A stretch of DNA of 64,000 nt. Source: Hymenobacter glacialis. Its GTDB lineage: Bacteria > Bacteroidota > Bacteroidia > Cytophagales > Hymenobacteraceae. Under the pieces are notes generated by a model. It was not told where the DNA came from. It saw nothing but the letters and a program-made list of their open reading frames with translations, and did no database searches. The stretch is from the NCBI RefSeq assembly GCF_001816165.1, contig NZ_MDZC01000112.1, positions 108,973 to 172,972 on the forward strand, in the 5' to 3' direction. This document shows positions 8,870 through 18,046 of this stretch, in pieces (within the stretch, counting starts at the first letter, position 1; each line of letters begins with the position of its first letter). A program made the position numbers and the translations under genes.

Positions 8870-11182
8870 TTATTTGGTGATGAGCTTGTTCAACTCGGCC
8901 TCGTTCACCTTAACCGGGCGGGCCGCGCGCATCTCCTCAATCCATACTTTTTCCAGGTAGGTCTGGTAGTCTGAGGTGGCCTGGCCTCGGGCTTCGGCAA
9001 GGGCCTTGGGGCCGGCTGGCAGAATTTGGTCGATGGTCACGGCATTGTAGCGTCCGTCCTTCTGTATGGTGTAGGTGCCGGGGCCTTTGTCCATCAGCTC
9101 GTCTACCAGCTTATTGTCGCCTTTCTGAAACACGCGCTGCGTGATTTGCACCGACAGCGGGTTCTTCTCATTCAGCTCGGTTTCAATGGCGGCGGGGCTG
9201 CCGGTTACCAGCGCAATCTGCACGCCGCCATCGGCAGCCGTAGCCGCTGTGGCGCTCTTCCCGATGCGGCTAGGTGCCACGCCCTGCGTTTGCAGGTACT
9301 TGGCGGCGGCATCGGCGCGGGTGCGGGCCAAGCTGGCTTTCTCGCCCTTTTTCACGCGGCCCGTGAGGGTGACGCGGGCCAGGGTGTCCTGCAGCATGCG
9401 CTTGGTTATTTCGCCCAGGGCAGTCACGCCGCCTTTGCTCATCATCGCACTGTTCTTGGTGAAGGAAGCGGTTTTGGGCACGTTTCTGTTCACGGGGAAG
9501 CGGCCGGCTTTGAGCTCCTTCTGCACGCGGGCCAGCAGCGCCGGCGTGGCGGCGCTCACCACGGTGCCCTGCACGCGCTGGTCCCACTGGTACTTGGCCT
9601 GGTTCTCGGCGAAGTACTTTTTCAACCCTACTGTGTCTTCAATGGCCTTGCTCCACACCTTCTCGTCCATGAGCTGGAAAAGCAGAATGCCGTCGCGGTA
9701 CTCCTTCACGAGCATGCGGTAGTCTTCGTACTTGGTTTCGAGGCTGTTCTTTTCGAACTCCGTCAGCGACTCTTCCACGTACTGGTCGTAGAGCTGCTGC
9801 ATAGCAAAGGCCGGCTGGGCACCCGTGCGGGGCCGCTGGTTCTGCTGCGCAAACGTCAGGAAATCCTTCACCAAATAGGGCTTGCCCTTGATGGTGAACA
9901 GCGGCGAATTGCCGGAGGGTGTTTTGCCGGCTTTGGCAGGCGCTGGGGCCGCGTACTTGAACCGGCCGGCCACCAGCGAGGTATCGGCCTTGCTGAAGGC
10001 ATAGGTTTTGGCCACCGGCACTTCGGTAAACTGGTTTTCCTGGCGAATGCGCTTCAGGAAAGCGGCTTTGTTCAGCTCCGAGCGCGAGTCCTTGGCCACT
10101 TTGCTTTTCAAGGTGGCTTCCATATCGGCAAAACTGGCTACCGGCTGCCGCTCAATCAGCTTGATGACGTGCCAGCCGTAGGGCGTTTGCACGGGCGAGG
10201 AAATGTCGCCGGGCTTTTGGAGCTTAAAAGCCACTTCCTCAAACGACGGAATCATGCGGCCGGTGCCGAAGGGCGGCAGCTCGCCCCCGTTGGCGGCCGA
10301 GCCGGCATCTTCCGAGAACTGGGCCACGAGCTTGTCCCAGCTTTCGCCCTTCTTGAGGCGGCTGGCCAGCTCGTCAACTTTCTTCTTGGCCGTCAGCGAG
10401 TCGGACTGGGGCGCGTTGGCGTTCATCCGAATCATGAGATGAGCCACCTTTATTTCGCCCTGCGCGGCCCGCTTGTCGTTTACTTTAATAATGTGGTAGC
10501 CGAAACGCGTGCGAATGGGCGCCGACACCTGCCCAATGGGCGTGTTGTAGGCCGCCGACTCAAACGGGTACACCATCTGCATGGCGGTGAAGTAGCCGAG
10601 CTTGCCAGCGTTTTCGCGGGCCGAAGGGTCTTCGCTCTGCGTGCGTGCCATCTGGTCAAAATCGGCCCCATTAGCCACTTCCCGGCGGATATTGGTAATC
10701 TTCTCGTAGGCGGCCAATGTGTCCTGCGGGGTGGCGTCGGGCGCTACGCGAATGAGGATGTGAGAGGCGCTTACCTCCTGGCTCATGCGGTCGTAGGCTT
10801 CGCGCACCAGCTGGTCGGTCACGCTTTTCTCGGTGAGGTAGGGCTGTGCCAACTGCTGGCGGTAGCCGTCCAGCTCGCGCTTGAAGGCTTGGGTGGTGTC
10901 GAGGCCGCGTTGCTCGGCTTCCAGCACCTTGAGGCGGAAGTTGGTGTACAGCTCCAGGTATTCGGCCACGCTTTGCTTGGTGCCGTAGTCGGCCGCCGAG
11001 CTGTTGTTCTTGCGATAAACGTAGGCAAATTCGTTGGCCGGAACGGCGTAGTTGCCCAGCGTTTCAACTGCTGGCCCCGAGGCAGCGGCTGCCGCTGCAC
11101 CCGAAGTAGCAGGTTTGGAGGCCTGGCAGCCGGCCAGCAGTGCTATGGCGGCGGAACTGGCGTACAGAATGCGTTTGTGCAT
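8870..11182 (-). CDS. Parvulin-type peptidyl-prolyl isomerase lipoprotein
   Basis: Started at the ATG at 11180-11182 the protein has 770 residues; an 18-codon upstream extension is open but would precede the signal peptide. The lipobox LLAGC predicts lipid attachment. Two PPIC domains follow (ASHILIRVAP... and VAHLMIRMNA..., each with the SEDP/SEDA-G-GG-LG-type loop). The C-terminal third contains a segment resembling an OmpA-like peptidoglycan-binding motif (ARTRADAAAKYLQTQGV followed by APSRI). It probably folds outer-membrane proteins at the periplasmic face of a membrane. First gene of a minus-strand run with SurA-like, MoxR and the 141-residue gene. Confidence 0.88.
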   Translation of the reverse strand: MHKRILYASSAAIALLAGCQASKPATSGAAAAAASGPAVETLGNYAVPANEFAYVYRKNNSSAADYGTKQSVAEYLELYTNFRLKVLEAEQRGLDTTQAFKRELDGYRQQLAQPYLTEKSVTDQLVREAYDRMSQEVSASHILIRVAPDATPQDTLAAYEKITNIRREVANGADFDQMARTQSEDPSARENAGKLGYFTAMQMVYPFESAAYNTPIGQVSAPIRTRFGYHIIKVNDKRAAQGEIKVAHLMIRMNANAPQSDSLTAKKKVDELASRLKKGESWDKLVAQFSEDAGSAANGGELPPFGTGRMIPSFEEVAFKLQKPGDISSPVQTPYGWHVIKLIERQPVASFADMEATLKSKVAKDSRSELNKAAFLKRIRQENQFTEVPVAKTYAFSKADTSLVAGRFKYAAPAPAKAGKTPSGNSPLFTIKGKPYLVKDFLTFAQQNQRPRTGAQPAFAMQQLYDQYVEESLTEFEKNSLETKYEDYRMLVKEYRDGILLFQLMDEKVWSKAIEDTVGLKKYFAENQAKYQWDQRVQGTVVSAATPALLARVQKELKAGRFPVNRNVPKTASFTKNSAMMSKGGVTALGEITKRMLQDTLARVTLTGRVKKGEKASLARTRADAAAKYLQTQGVAPSRIGKSATAATAADGGVQIALVTGSPAAIETELNEKNPLSVQITQRVFQKGDNKLVDELMDKGPGTYTIQKDGRYNAVTIDQILPAGPKALAEARGQATSDYQTYLEKVWIEEMRAARPVKVNEAELNKLITK

Positions 11183-11437
11183 AGTAAAACAAAGGAAGCA
11201 AAAGCGCTGAAGAGGAAGACGCAAACAGCGCGACATGATGATACTGGTGCGAAATTAACTAATTTCCGGGGGGAATTAGCTTCAACAGATTCGAAGCCGG
11301 CGGGTACGAAAAAGAACGCCTCGTTGAGCTTGCTCTGGCCTCTTTGCCACGGCAGTAGCGGCTACTGTGGTGGCGAAAAGACAGGGCAAGCCCCGCGCGG
11401 CGTTCTTCGTACTGAACTGGTGTTCCAGGGCTTCGGC

Positions 11438-11851
11438 CTAGAGAATATGCTTGCTCAGGTGGCACACGGTGTGGTTGCCACGGGTAAAAAACTCGACCCG
11501 GTCCATGAGCCGGTTCACCAGCGTCATGCCCATGCCGCCCTTGCGGCCCTGGCGGATGTACTCGCTTAGGTCGGGGTTCTGGTGCTGGCCGGGCAGGTAA
11601 ACGGTGTCGCTATGGTCCGCGATTTCCACGTTGATGTCGTGGCCGTCTGTGTCCAGTTCGAGGTCCAGAAACTGGGTTTCGTCCTCCCCGTTGGCGTGGA
11701 TGATGAAGTTGGCCACTACCTCGTCCACGGCCAGCACCACCTGGTTCACGGTGACTTCGGGGAGCTGGCGGTTGCTGAGATGGTTTCGCACGAAGTCACG
11801 CACCTGCTGGAGGTGGCGGCGTGAGCAAGCAATGCGGAGGGCAGACTTCAT
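11438..11851 (-). CDS. Anti-sigma regulatory factor, RsbW-like serine kinase
   Basis: The 137-residue protein is a single HATPase_c domain of the RsbW/SpoIIAB group: N-box VLAVDEVVANFIIHA and the glycine-rich GRKGGMGMTLVNRLMD near the C-terminus. Such proteins bind a sigma factor or other target and phosphorylate their STAS antagonist. It is the last gene of a three-gene partner-switching set with the STAS protein and the SpoIIE phosphatase. No sigma factor is nearby, so the output may be encoded elsewhere. Confidence 0.9.
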   Translation of the reverse strand: MKSALRIACSRRHLQQVRDFVRNHLSNRQLPEVTVNQVVLAVDEVVANFIIHANGEDETQFLDLELDTDGHDINVEIADHSDTVYLPGQHQNPDLSEYIRQGRKGGMGMTLVNRLMDRVEFFTRGNHTVCHLSKHIL

Positions 11852-11858
11852 CAGGGAA

Positions 11859-11945
11859 TTATGAGTTATGAGTTAAGGATTGAAAATTTGAAATGACGAG
11901 GACGACGGATTCAACTCTCAACTCTTAACTCCCAACTTTTAACTG
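11859..11945. repeat. AT-rich heptad-periodic inverted repeat, copy 3
   Basis: The left arm reads ATTATGA, GTTATGA, GTTAAGG, ATTGAAA and the right arm ATTCAAC, TCTCAAC, TCTTAAC, TCCCAAC, TTTTAAC, clear 7-nt phasing in opposite orientation around a GC-richer core (ACGAGGACGACGG). It fills the gap between the anti-sigma and STAS genes. Confidence 0.7.
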
Positions 11946-11947
11946 AA

Positions 11948-12277
11948 TTACGCGGCTTCGGCTTCGGTGGCGCTGGGCACGATGGTCATCAGCGCATCCA
12001 GGCCCAGAATTTCAAATACGTTGAATACTTTCTCCTGCATGTTGAAGAACACCAGCTTTACGTTGGCATCCTGGAAACGCTGCAGGTGGGAAATAAATAC
12101 CCCCAGGCCAGCCGACGAAATGTAGCTGAGCTTGCTGCAGTCAATCAAGACCTTACGGTAGTCGAGGATGTCCGGTTTGGCAAGCTCGGTATCAAGCACA
12201 ATGGCGGAGCTGGCGTCCAGCTCACCGTCCAGCAGGAGGGTGAGGGTATCGGCGGTGGGTTGGGCAGTGACTTTCAT
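11948..12277 (-). CDS. STAS-domain anti-sigma factor antagonist
   Basis: The 109-residue protein is one STAS domain of the SpoIIAA/RsbV type. The segment DCSKLSYISSAGLGVFISHL carries the serine that is normally phosphorylated by the partner kinase (in ISSAG). It is expected to release the sigma factor from the RsbW-like protein when dephosphorylated by the phosphatase encoded immediately upstream (22 nt gap). Confidence 0.93.
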   Translation of the reverse strand: MKVTAQPTADTLTLLLDGELDASSAIVLDTELAKPDILDYRKVLIDCSKLSYISSAGLGVFISHLQRFQDANVKLVFFNMQEKVFNVFEILGLDALMTIVPSATEAEAA

Positions 12278-12298
12278 AATGAGGCGGATACGTCAGGG

Positions 12299-13867
12299 TC
12301 ACAGTGGGGGTTGAGCCGACTTGAATTTTATAACCAGCAGCGTCTGGTCGTCGTGTATGGGAAAGCCGTGGGTAAAGCCATTTAGGTCGGCGAGGATGAA
12401 CGACTTAATGTCCTCTGCTTCCTGGAAATAACTTTCTTCCAGGCGCAGCTTGAGCCGGTCTTCGCCGTACTCGTCGGTGCCGTTGCCGCCACGCGCTTCC
12501 ACAATGCCGTCGGTGTATATCACCATCACATCGCCGGGGCTGTAGTCGTAAAACTGGTTTTTGATGTGCTTCTCGTAGCTCTCGTTCCGGATGATGCCCA
12601 GACCGAGGCCCGTGGATTCGAAATAGAACACTTCCTCCCGCAAGGCATGGTAATAGAGCGTATGGCAGTGCCCGGCGCGGGCAAATACGAATCCACCTTG
12701 CTCATAATCAATGATGTAGAGCGAAGAAGTTATAAAAGAAGACCGTTCCAGGCAGTGCGTGAGGGCAGTGTTGGCCTGGGCCATGAAGCGGCTGGGCACC
12801 GGGAATTTGTCGCGCTCGGTTTTGGCCAGCGGGTTTTCCTGCATCAGCGAATGGAAAATCCCCTTCATCTGGGCCATGTGGAAGGCCGCCGTCACGCCTT
12901 TGCCGCTCACGTCGCCGATGATGACGGCCAGCCGCCGGCCGGGCAGGTGCAGGAAGTCATAGAAGTCGCCGCCCACCTCCTTGGCCGCCAGCGAGTGCGA
13001 GCTGATTTCGAACCAGTTGTCGGTGGGTAGGTTCTTGGGAATGAGGCTGTCCTGTACCTGCGAAGCAATTTTCAGCTCCTCCTGCGTGCGTTGGTTTGCC
13101 AGTGAGGTGCGCACCAGCTCCAGGTTCTCAATACTGAGCACTGCTTGGCTGGTGAAGGTCTGCAGAATGCTCAGGTCCTCGCCGTCGAATGTGTGGGGCT
13201 CGGCCTTGAGCAGGTACAGTATGCCGTACTCGAAATGCAGCCCTCGCAGCGGCAGCTGCAGCAGCGACCGAAAGCGCTGGTTGCTGCCCTCAAAACCGGG
13301 CCGCAGGTTGAGGTCGTTGGTGATGTGCTCGCCCGCCGGCAGGGTGTGGGCGAGCAGGTGGCGGCTCAACTCTTCGGCCTGCGCCGGCAAGATGTTATAG
13401 TACTGAATGGCATCGGCGGCGTCTACTTTGGCGTGGTCGGGCAGGAGAACCAGCCAGGCCGCATCGGCCTGCACGGTTTGCACCGCCGACTCCAGCAGCG
13501 TGCTGTACACTTCGCAGGAAGTCTGGCCGTGCTGCACTATTTGCACCAGGCGCTGCAGACTCTGGATTTCGAGGTGGCGCGGCGCGGCGGCCTTAGGACT
13601 TTCCGTTACGGCAGCAGGCTGGGCAGGCGGGCGGGTAAACAGCTGCCAGAGGATGCCCATTATACCCGTCATAGCCGCCAACAGCAGCCAGCTCGACACG
13701 GGCACTGCTGCCACTCCCGTGCTCACGATGTTAGCTACCACCAAGCTAATGCTCAGAAGTGTAAACAAAAAACCAATGTAAAAAAGCGGATGACGCACAG
13801 GCGAAGCTACGAATAACACAAAACTACCAGCCCGTTGCGCCTTGGCAGACGCCCAATCGGCATGCAA
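12299..13867 (-). CDS. Membrane-anchored GAF-SpoIIE (PP2C) phosphatase
   Basis: Up to 522 residues. Two membrane segments near the N-terminus (about 29-50 and 58-75) are followed by a GAF-like domain (about 100-265) and a SpoIIE/RsbU PP2C domain (about 300-515) with metal-binding motifs GGDFYD, IGDVSGKGV and IYTDGIVEARG. It should dephosphorylate the STAS protein in response to a signal sensed by GAF. The longest frame starts at a TTG; a TATCTTGC box overlaps this codon (13865-13872), so the true start is probably an internal GTG such as 13819. Confidence 0.9.
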   Translation of the reverse strand: MHADWASAKAQRAGSFVLFVASPVRHPLFYIGFLFTLLSISLVVANIVSTGVAAVPVSSWLLLAAMTGIMGILWQLFTRPPAQPAAVTESPKAAAPRHLEIQSLQRLVQIVQHGQTSCEVYSTLLESAVQTVQADAAWLVLLPDHAKVDAADAIQYYNILPAQAEELSRHLLAHTLPAGEHITNDLNLRPGFEGSNQRFRSLLQLPLRGLHFEYGILYLLKAEPHTFDGEDLSILQTFTSQAVLSIENLELVRTSLANQRTQEELKIASQVQDSLIPKNLPTDNWFEISSHSLAAKEVGGDFYDFLHLPGRRLAVIIGDVSGKGVTAAFHMAQMKGIFHSLMQENPLAKTERDKFPVPSRFMAQANTALTHCLERSSFITSSLYIIDYEQGGFVFARAGHCHTLYYHALREEVFYFESTGLGLGIIRNESYEKHIKNQFYDYSPGDVMVIYTDGIVEARGGNGTDEYGEDRLKLRLEESYFQEAEDIKSFILADLNGFTHGFPIHDDQTLLVIKFKSAQPPL

Positions 13868-13977
13868 GATACCATCGGCTACTGAAATTTACTTGCATAA
13901 TTTTGACCGGCGCAACAAGCGCAGCGCCAGCCCAAGCCACCGCTGTCCCTTGTTGCGCCGGCCAACCCCAAGCCGGT

Positions 13978-15456
13978 TTAGCGGCTCGAATAGTTGGGGG
14001 CTTCGCGCGTGATTTGCACGTCGTGCGGGTGCGACTCGCGCAGGCCAGCTCCGGTTATGCGCACAAACTGCGCCGCTTGCAGCGCTTCCATATTGGCAGC
14101 GCCCACGTAGCCCATGCCCGCCCGCAGGCCGCCCGCCAGCTGGTAAATCACCTCCGATACATTGCCCTTGAACGGCACACGGCCCACAATGCCCTCGGGC
14201 ACCAGCTTTTTCACGTCGTCTTCGGCGTCCTGGAAGTACCGGTCCTTGCTACCGTCTTCCATGGCCTCCACCGAGCCCATGCCGCGGTAGGACTTGTACT
14301 TACGGCCTTCGTATATAATCAGCTCGCCCGGCGCTTCCTCGGTGCCGGCCAGCAGCGAACCCACCATTACAGCAGCCGCGCCGCCCGCCAGGGCCTTCAC
14401 CACATCGCCCGAGAATTTAATGCCGCCGTCGGCCACCAGCGTTACGCCGGTGCCAGCCAGCCCGCGTGCTGCTTCCAGCACGGCCGAAAGCTGTGGCACA
14501 CCAATGCCGGCAATAATGCGCGTGGTGCAAATTGAGCCGGGGCCAACGCCCACTTTCACGCAGTCGGCGCCGGCGTCAGCCAGGGCGCGGGCGCCGGCGG
14601 CGGTGGCCACGTTGCCGGCCATCACGTCCAGGTTTGGGTGCGCGGCTTTGATAGCGCGCACGGCGTCCATCACGCCTTTGGAGTGGCCGTGGGCGGTGTC
14701 GAGACTCACAATGTCAACCCCGGCTTCCACCAGGGCCGCCACGCGCTGCAGCAGGTCGGGCGTCACGCCCACGGCCGCGCCCACGCGCAGCCGGCCCTTG
14801 CTGTCTTTGCTGGCGTGCGGGGCCCGGCGGCGCTTGCGGATGTCTTTGTAGGTCATCAGGCCTGCTAGGCGGCCTTCACTGTCCAGCAGGGGCAGCTTGT
14901 CCACTTTGCTGTCGGTGAGGAGCTGCTCGGCCTCGGCCTGGTCGATGCCGGCCGGCGCGGTGACGAGGCGGCTAAGCGGAATCATCACCGTGGTCACGGG
15001 CTGGGTCAGGTCTTTCTCAAAGCGCAGGTCGCGGTTGGTCAGAATGCCTTCCAGGCGGCGGTCATCGCCGATGATGGGAATGCCCCCGATGCCGTGCTTG
15101 CGCATCAGCTGGCGGGCGTCGGCGAGGGTGGCGGTGGGCGGCAGCGTGAACGGGTCCTGAATCAGGGCCGATTCGCTGCGCTTGACGCGGCGCACCTGGT
15201 CGGCCTGCGCCTTAATGGACATATTCTTGTGAATGATGCCCAGGCCGCCTTCCTGCGCCAGCGCAATGGCCATGTCAGACTCCGTTACGGTGTCCATGGC
15301 CGCCGAAATGAGCGGGGTTTGCAGCCGGATGTTGGGGGTGAGGCGGGTGCCGGTGTCGCAGTCTCGGGGCAGTACTTCGGAGTACGCTGGCAGCAGCAGT
15401 ACGTCGTCGTAGGTCAGGGCCTCGAAGGCAATTTTGGGGGTTGCGGAATCCGCCAT
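13978..15456 (-). CDS. guaB: Inosine-5'-monophosphate dehydrogenase
   Basis: The 492-residue enzyme oxidises IMP to XMP with NAD, the committed step of guanine nucleotide synthesis. Seen: N-terminal LTYDDVLLLPAYS, two CBS domains inserted at about 95-215, the catalytic loop GVGPGSICTTR with its cysteine, and the flap region with MGSVEAM. The ATG at 15454-15456 was chosen over an upstream in-frame ATG because it gives the family's usual N-terminus and lies 36 nt from a TACCTTTG box. Confidence 0.97.
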   Translation of the reverse strand: MADSATPKIAFEALTYDDVLLLPAYSEVLPRDCDTGTRLTPNIRLQTPLISAAMDTVTESDMAIALAQEGGLGIIHKNMSIKAQADQVRRVKRSESALIQDPFTLPPTATLADARQLMRKHGIGGIPIIGDDRRLEGILTNRDLRFEKDLTQPVTTVMIPLSRLVTAPAGIDQAEAEQLLTDSKVDKLPLLDSEGRLAGLMTYKDIRKRRRAPHASKDSKGRLRVGAAVGVTPDLLQRVAALVEAGVDIVSLDTAHGHSKGVMDAVRAIKAAHPNLDVMAGNVATAAGARALADAGADCVKVGVGPGSICTTRIIAGIGVPQLSAVLEAARGLAGTGVTLVADGGIKFSGDVVKALAGGAAAVMVGSLLAGTEEAPGELIIYEGRKYKSYRGMGSVEAMEDGSKDRYFQDAEDDVKKLVPEGIVGRVPFKGNVSEVIYQLAGGLRAGMGYVGAANMEALQAAQFVRITGAGLRESHPHDVQITREAPNYSSR

Positions 15457-15492
15457 AGCAAAAGGGGTTGGGCGTTGGGGCCTTTTGCCAGA

Positions 15493-15500
15493 CAAAGGTA
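15493..15500 (-). promoter_or_regulatory. -7 box for guaB
   Basis: The minus strand reads TACCTTTG, a perfect TAnnTTTG, 36 nt before the chosen guaB start. The -33 element is not obvious. Confidence 0.6.
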
Positions 15501-15544
15501 CAGCGGGAAGTTGGGTTAAGGCCCGGCTATATTTTGGCCTGGAG

Positions 15545-16954
15545 TTACTCTTTCGCGAACTTCACCACCCTGACTTCGCCGCCGGCCGTTATCCGCGACA
15601 GGTACAGGCCCGCCGCCAGGTTGCGCAGGCTCACGGCGTCGCCGTTGCGCACGGCGGTTCGTAGTACTGTGCGGCCGCGTGCGTCACTGATTTGAAGTTG
15701 GCCGTCGGCGAGGGAAGCTGGCAGGGCAATGCGCAATTCCTGCGCGGCGGGGTTGGGGTACACGCTGGCCTGCAGGCGCTGGCTGGCCCGGACCGGCGTG
15801 ACGGTAGCCGGCGCAAAAAGCCAGGAGTACGCCGCCGGGAATTCGCGCTGCCAGAACCATTCGGCGTGCTGGCCATCGGCGCGCGGGTTGAAGCTTATGT
15901 TGGCGGCCGGCACGCCGCCGCGCAGCAGCGAGTCGCGCATGGCGGCCATGTTGGGCACCATGGTAGCGCTTTCGGAAGCGCCGCTTACGAAGTAGAAGCG
16001 AGTGTTTGCAGGAACCGGGTGCTGGTGCACGTACTCAAACAAAGGCTGGGTGGCAAACCAGAAAGAAGGCGAAAACACGCCTACTTTGCCAAAAACAGTG
16101 GGGTGGCGCAGGGCCGCGTAGGTGGCAATGAGCCCGCCCATGCTAGAGCCGGCAATACCGGTGTTCTCGCGGCTGGTCAGGGTGCGGTAATTGGCGTCGA
16201 TGTAAGGCTTAAGGGTCTGAACGAGAAAGTCCAGGTACAGGTCACCCTTGCCGCCACCGTACTGCGGGTTGTTCCAGGGCGAGTACTCGTCGATGCGGTT
16301 GGCGCCGCCGTTGTCAACGGCCACCACTATGCAACCCGTGGGGTCCTGCCCGTTGGCGTTGAGCAGGTTCAGCGCTTCGTCAACGCCCCATTCTCCGGCA
16401 AAGGCAGTTAGCTTGTCGAACACGTTCTGGCCGTCCTGCATGTAGAGCACGGGATAGCGGCGCCCGCTGGTGGCGTAGCCCGGCGGCAGGTACAGCCACA
16501 CGCGCCGGGTGCGGCCCAGCTGCGGCATTTCAAACGCGGTAGAGATAACGCTGACGTTGGCCGCAGCCGTGGACTGGCCGCTGGGTGTGCCGCCGGCCAG
16601 GTCTTCCCAGTTCAGCACCTGGTGAAGCACTGGCCCGGCGCTGCTGCCAAACGTGAACGCGCGGTCGGGTACCTGGCCGTTGGAAGCGGTGGTTTCTACC
16701 GCGGCCCACGCGCCGCGGGTGAACTTGTATTTGATGGTGCCCGTGCCCGTGGGCAGCGTGATTTCGTAGCTGCCGTCGGGGTTGCGGGTGAGTGCGTGCG
16801 CGGCGCTGGCCGGGTTCCAGTTGTTGAAAGTGCCCGCCATGTAAATGGTGGCGTTGGCGGGCGTGTTGGCCGGCACGGCCGTGATTTTGAAGGTAACCTG
16901 CGCGTGGGCCGCAAAGCTCAGCAAGGCGAGTAAAAGCGAGAAAAGGTGCTTCAT
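15545..16954 (-). CDS. Secreted esterase with CBM-like N-domain and T9SS sorting domain
   Basis: The 469-residue protein starts at the ATG at 16952-16954 with a signal peptide ending FAAHAQ. Residues about 20-120 form a starch-binding/CBM20-like domain (IYMAGTFNNWNP). Residues about 140-385 are an esterase D-type alpha/beta hydrolase: LPPGY, MQDGQNVFD, nucleophile motif GSSMGG, acid/His near DGQHAEWFW. The last 70 residues are a type A T9SS sorting domain (VYPNPAAQELRI through LAAGLYLSRI). It is likely a cell-surface esterase, possibly acting on siderophores, feruloyl esters or similar; the substrate is unknown. Confidence 0.9.
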   Translation of the reverse strand: MKHLFSLLLALLSFAAHAQVTFKITAVPANTPANATIYMAGTFNNWNPASAAHALTRNPDGSYEITLPTGTGTIKYKFTRGAWAAVETTASNGQVPDRAFTFGSSAGPVLHQVLNWEDLAGGTPSGQSTAAANVSVISTAFEMPQLGRTRRVWLYLPPGYATSGRRYPVLYMQDGQNVFDKLTAFAGEWGVDEALNLLNANGQDPTGCIVVAVDNGGANRIDEYSPWNNPQYGGGKGDLYLDFLVQTLKPYIDANYRTLTSRENTGIAGSSMGGLIATYAALRHPTVFGKVGVFSPSFWFATQPLFEYVHQHPVPANTRFYFVSGASESATMVPNMAAMRDSLLRGGVPAANISFNPRADGQHAEWFWQREFPAAYSWLFAPATVTPVRASQRLQASVYPNPAAQELRIALPASLADGQLQISDARGRTVLRTAVRNGDAVSLRNLAAGLYLSRITAGGEVRVVKFAKE

Positions 16955-17000
16955 AGGATAAGGAGAAGGGTGGCGGGTGTGGGTGGGACAAGGCCCGTTG

Positions 17001-17008
17001 CGAAGGTA
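17001..17008 (-). promoter_or_regulatory. -7-like box for the esterase
   Basis: The minus strand reads TACCTTCG, one base from TAnnTTTG, 46 nt before the ATG at 16954. The same variant precedes the FRG gene at 18035. Confidence 0.4.
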
Positions 17009-17101
17009 CAGCAACGGCCTGCTGCAAACCCACTTGAAAGCGCCTGTCAAACATTTTGCCTCTCAATCCGTCTTACCAGCTACCATTTCAATCCCCGATT
17101 T

Positions 17102-17953
17102 ATGTCTGATTCTGTTTCCAAAACCTGGTTCATCACCGGAGCTTCGTCCGGCTTCGGCGAAGCTCTGGCTACTTACATTCTTGAAAAAGGCGGCCGCGTA
17201 GCCGCCACGTTCCGCCAGCCCGAGCAGGCCGAAGAATTTACTGCCAAGGAAGCCGGCCGCACTTTTGGCGTGGTGTGCGACGTGACCAATGAGCCGCAGG
17301 TGAAAACGGCCGTGGCCGACGCCATTGCGCATTTTGGCCATCTTGATGTGGTGGTGAACAACGCCGGCTACGGCTCCATGGGCAGTATTGAGGAGGTGCC
17401 GGCCGAGGAGGTGCAGCGCCAGTTCGACGTGAACGTGTTTGGGGTGCTGCACGTGCTGCGGGCCGTGCTGCCGCACCTGCGCGAGCGCCGCGCGGGCCAC
17501 GTGCTCAACATCACCAGCATCGGTGGCCTGAAAACCTTTCCCGGCGTGGGCATTTACAACGCCAGCAAGTTTGCTCTGGAGGCCATTGGCGAAAGCCTGA
17601 GCCAGCAGGTGGGGCCGCTGGGCATCAAGGTGACCAACATCGAGCCGAGCGGTTTCCGGACCAAGTGGGCCGGAGAGTCGGCCACCTTCGCCGATACTAA
17701 GATTGACGACTACCAGGCCACGGTGGGCGAAAACCTGCGCAGCATTCAGGGCAATAGCGGCCGCCAGCCCGGCGACCCCGACCGCGCGGCCAAGGCCATG
17801 TACGAGGTGGTGCACATGGACAACCCGCCCCTGCACCTGCCCCTGGGCAAAGCGGCCGTGAAAGGCGCCCGCGAGAAGTTTGAGAGCACCAGCAAAGAGC
17901 TGGCGCAGTACGAAGACATGGGCAACGCCGCCGACTTTCCGGCCGGCGAGTAA
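17102..17953 (+). CDS. Short-chain dehydrogenase/reductase
   Basis: The 283-residue protein is a classical SDR: cofactor motif TGASSGFGEAL near the N-terminus, NNAGYGSMG, and catalytic Ser with YNASK (Tyr/Lys). The C-terminal part with DPDRAAKAM resembles the oxidoreductase group often annotated as SDR family NAD(P)-binding proteins acting on aldehydes or ketones; the substrate cannot be read. The start at 17102 was chosen because the motif begins about 15 residues later; an upstream open extension lacks similarity to the fold. A terminator follows. Confidence 0.92.
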   Translation: MSDSVSKTWFITGASSGFGEALATYILEKGGRVAATFRQPEQAEEFTAKEAGRTFGVVCDVTNEPQVKTAVADAIAHFGHLDVVVNNAGYGSMGSIEEVPAEEVQRQFDVNVFGVLHVLRAVLPHLRERRAGHVLNITSIGGLKTFPGVGIYNASKFALEAIGESLSQQVGPLGIKVTNIEPSGFRTKWAGESATFADTKIDDYQATVGENLRSIQGNSGRQPGDPDRAAKAMYEVVHMDNPPLHLPLGKAAVKGAREKFESTSKELAQYEDMGNAADFPAGE

Positions 17954-17970
17954 GCCATAGCTTCCGTATA

Positions 17971-18014
17971 AAAAGCCTCCGCCAGCGCGCTCACGCCGCT
18001 GCGGAGGCTTTTTT
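17971..18014 (+). terminator. Rho-independent terminator after the SDR gene
   Basis: The stem AAGCCTCCGC/GCGGAGGCTT (17973-18010) is followed by six T on the plus strand, about 20 nt past the SDR stop. Confidence 0.85.
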
Positions 18015-18034
18015 GTGCCCAATGGCTCCCGCCG

Positions 18035-18042
18035 TACCTTCG
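18035..18042 (+). promoter_or_regulatory. -7-like box directly before the FRG gene
   Basis: TACCTTCG ends 4 nt before the ATG at 18047. If active, transcription would start at or next to the start codon, giving a leaderless mRNA. Confidence 0.4.
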
Positions 18043-18046
18043 CCCC

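Noticed and set aside
9026..11569. 847-codon open frame on the plus strand
   Set aside because: It is antisense to the parvulin lipoprotein gene, whose domains and lipobox are clear. High GC at third positions keeps the complementary frame open; the peptide is rich in Gly/His/Val with no fold.
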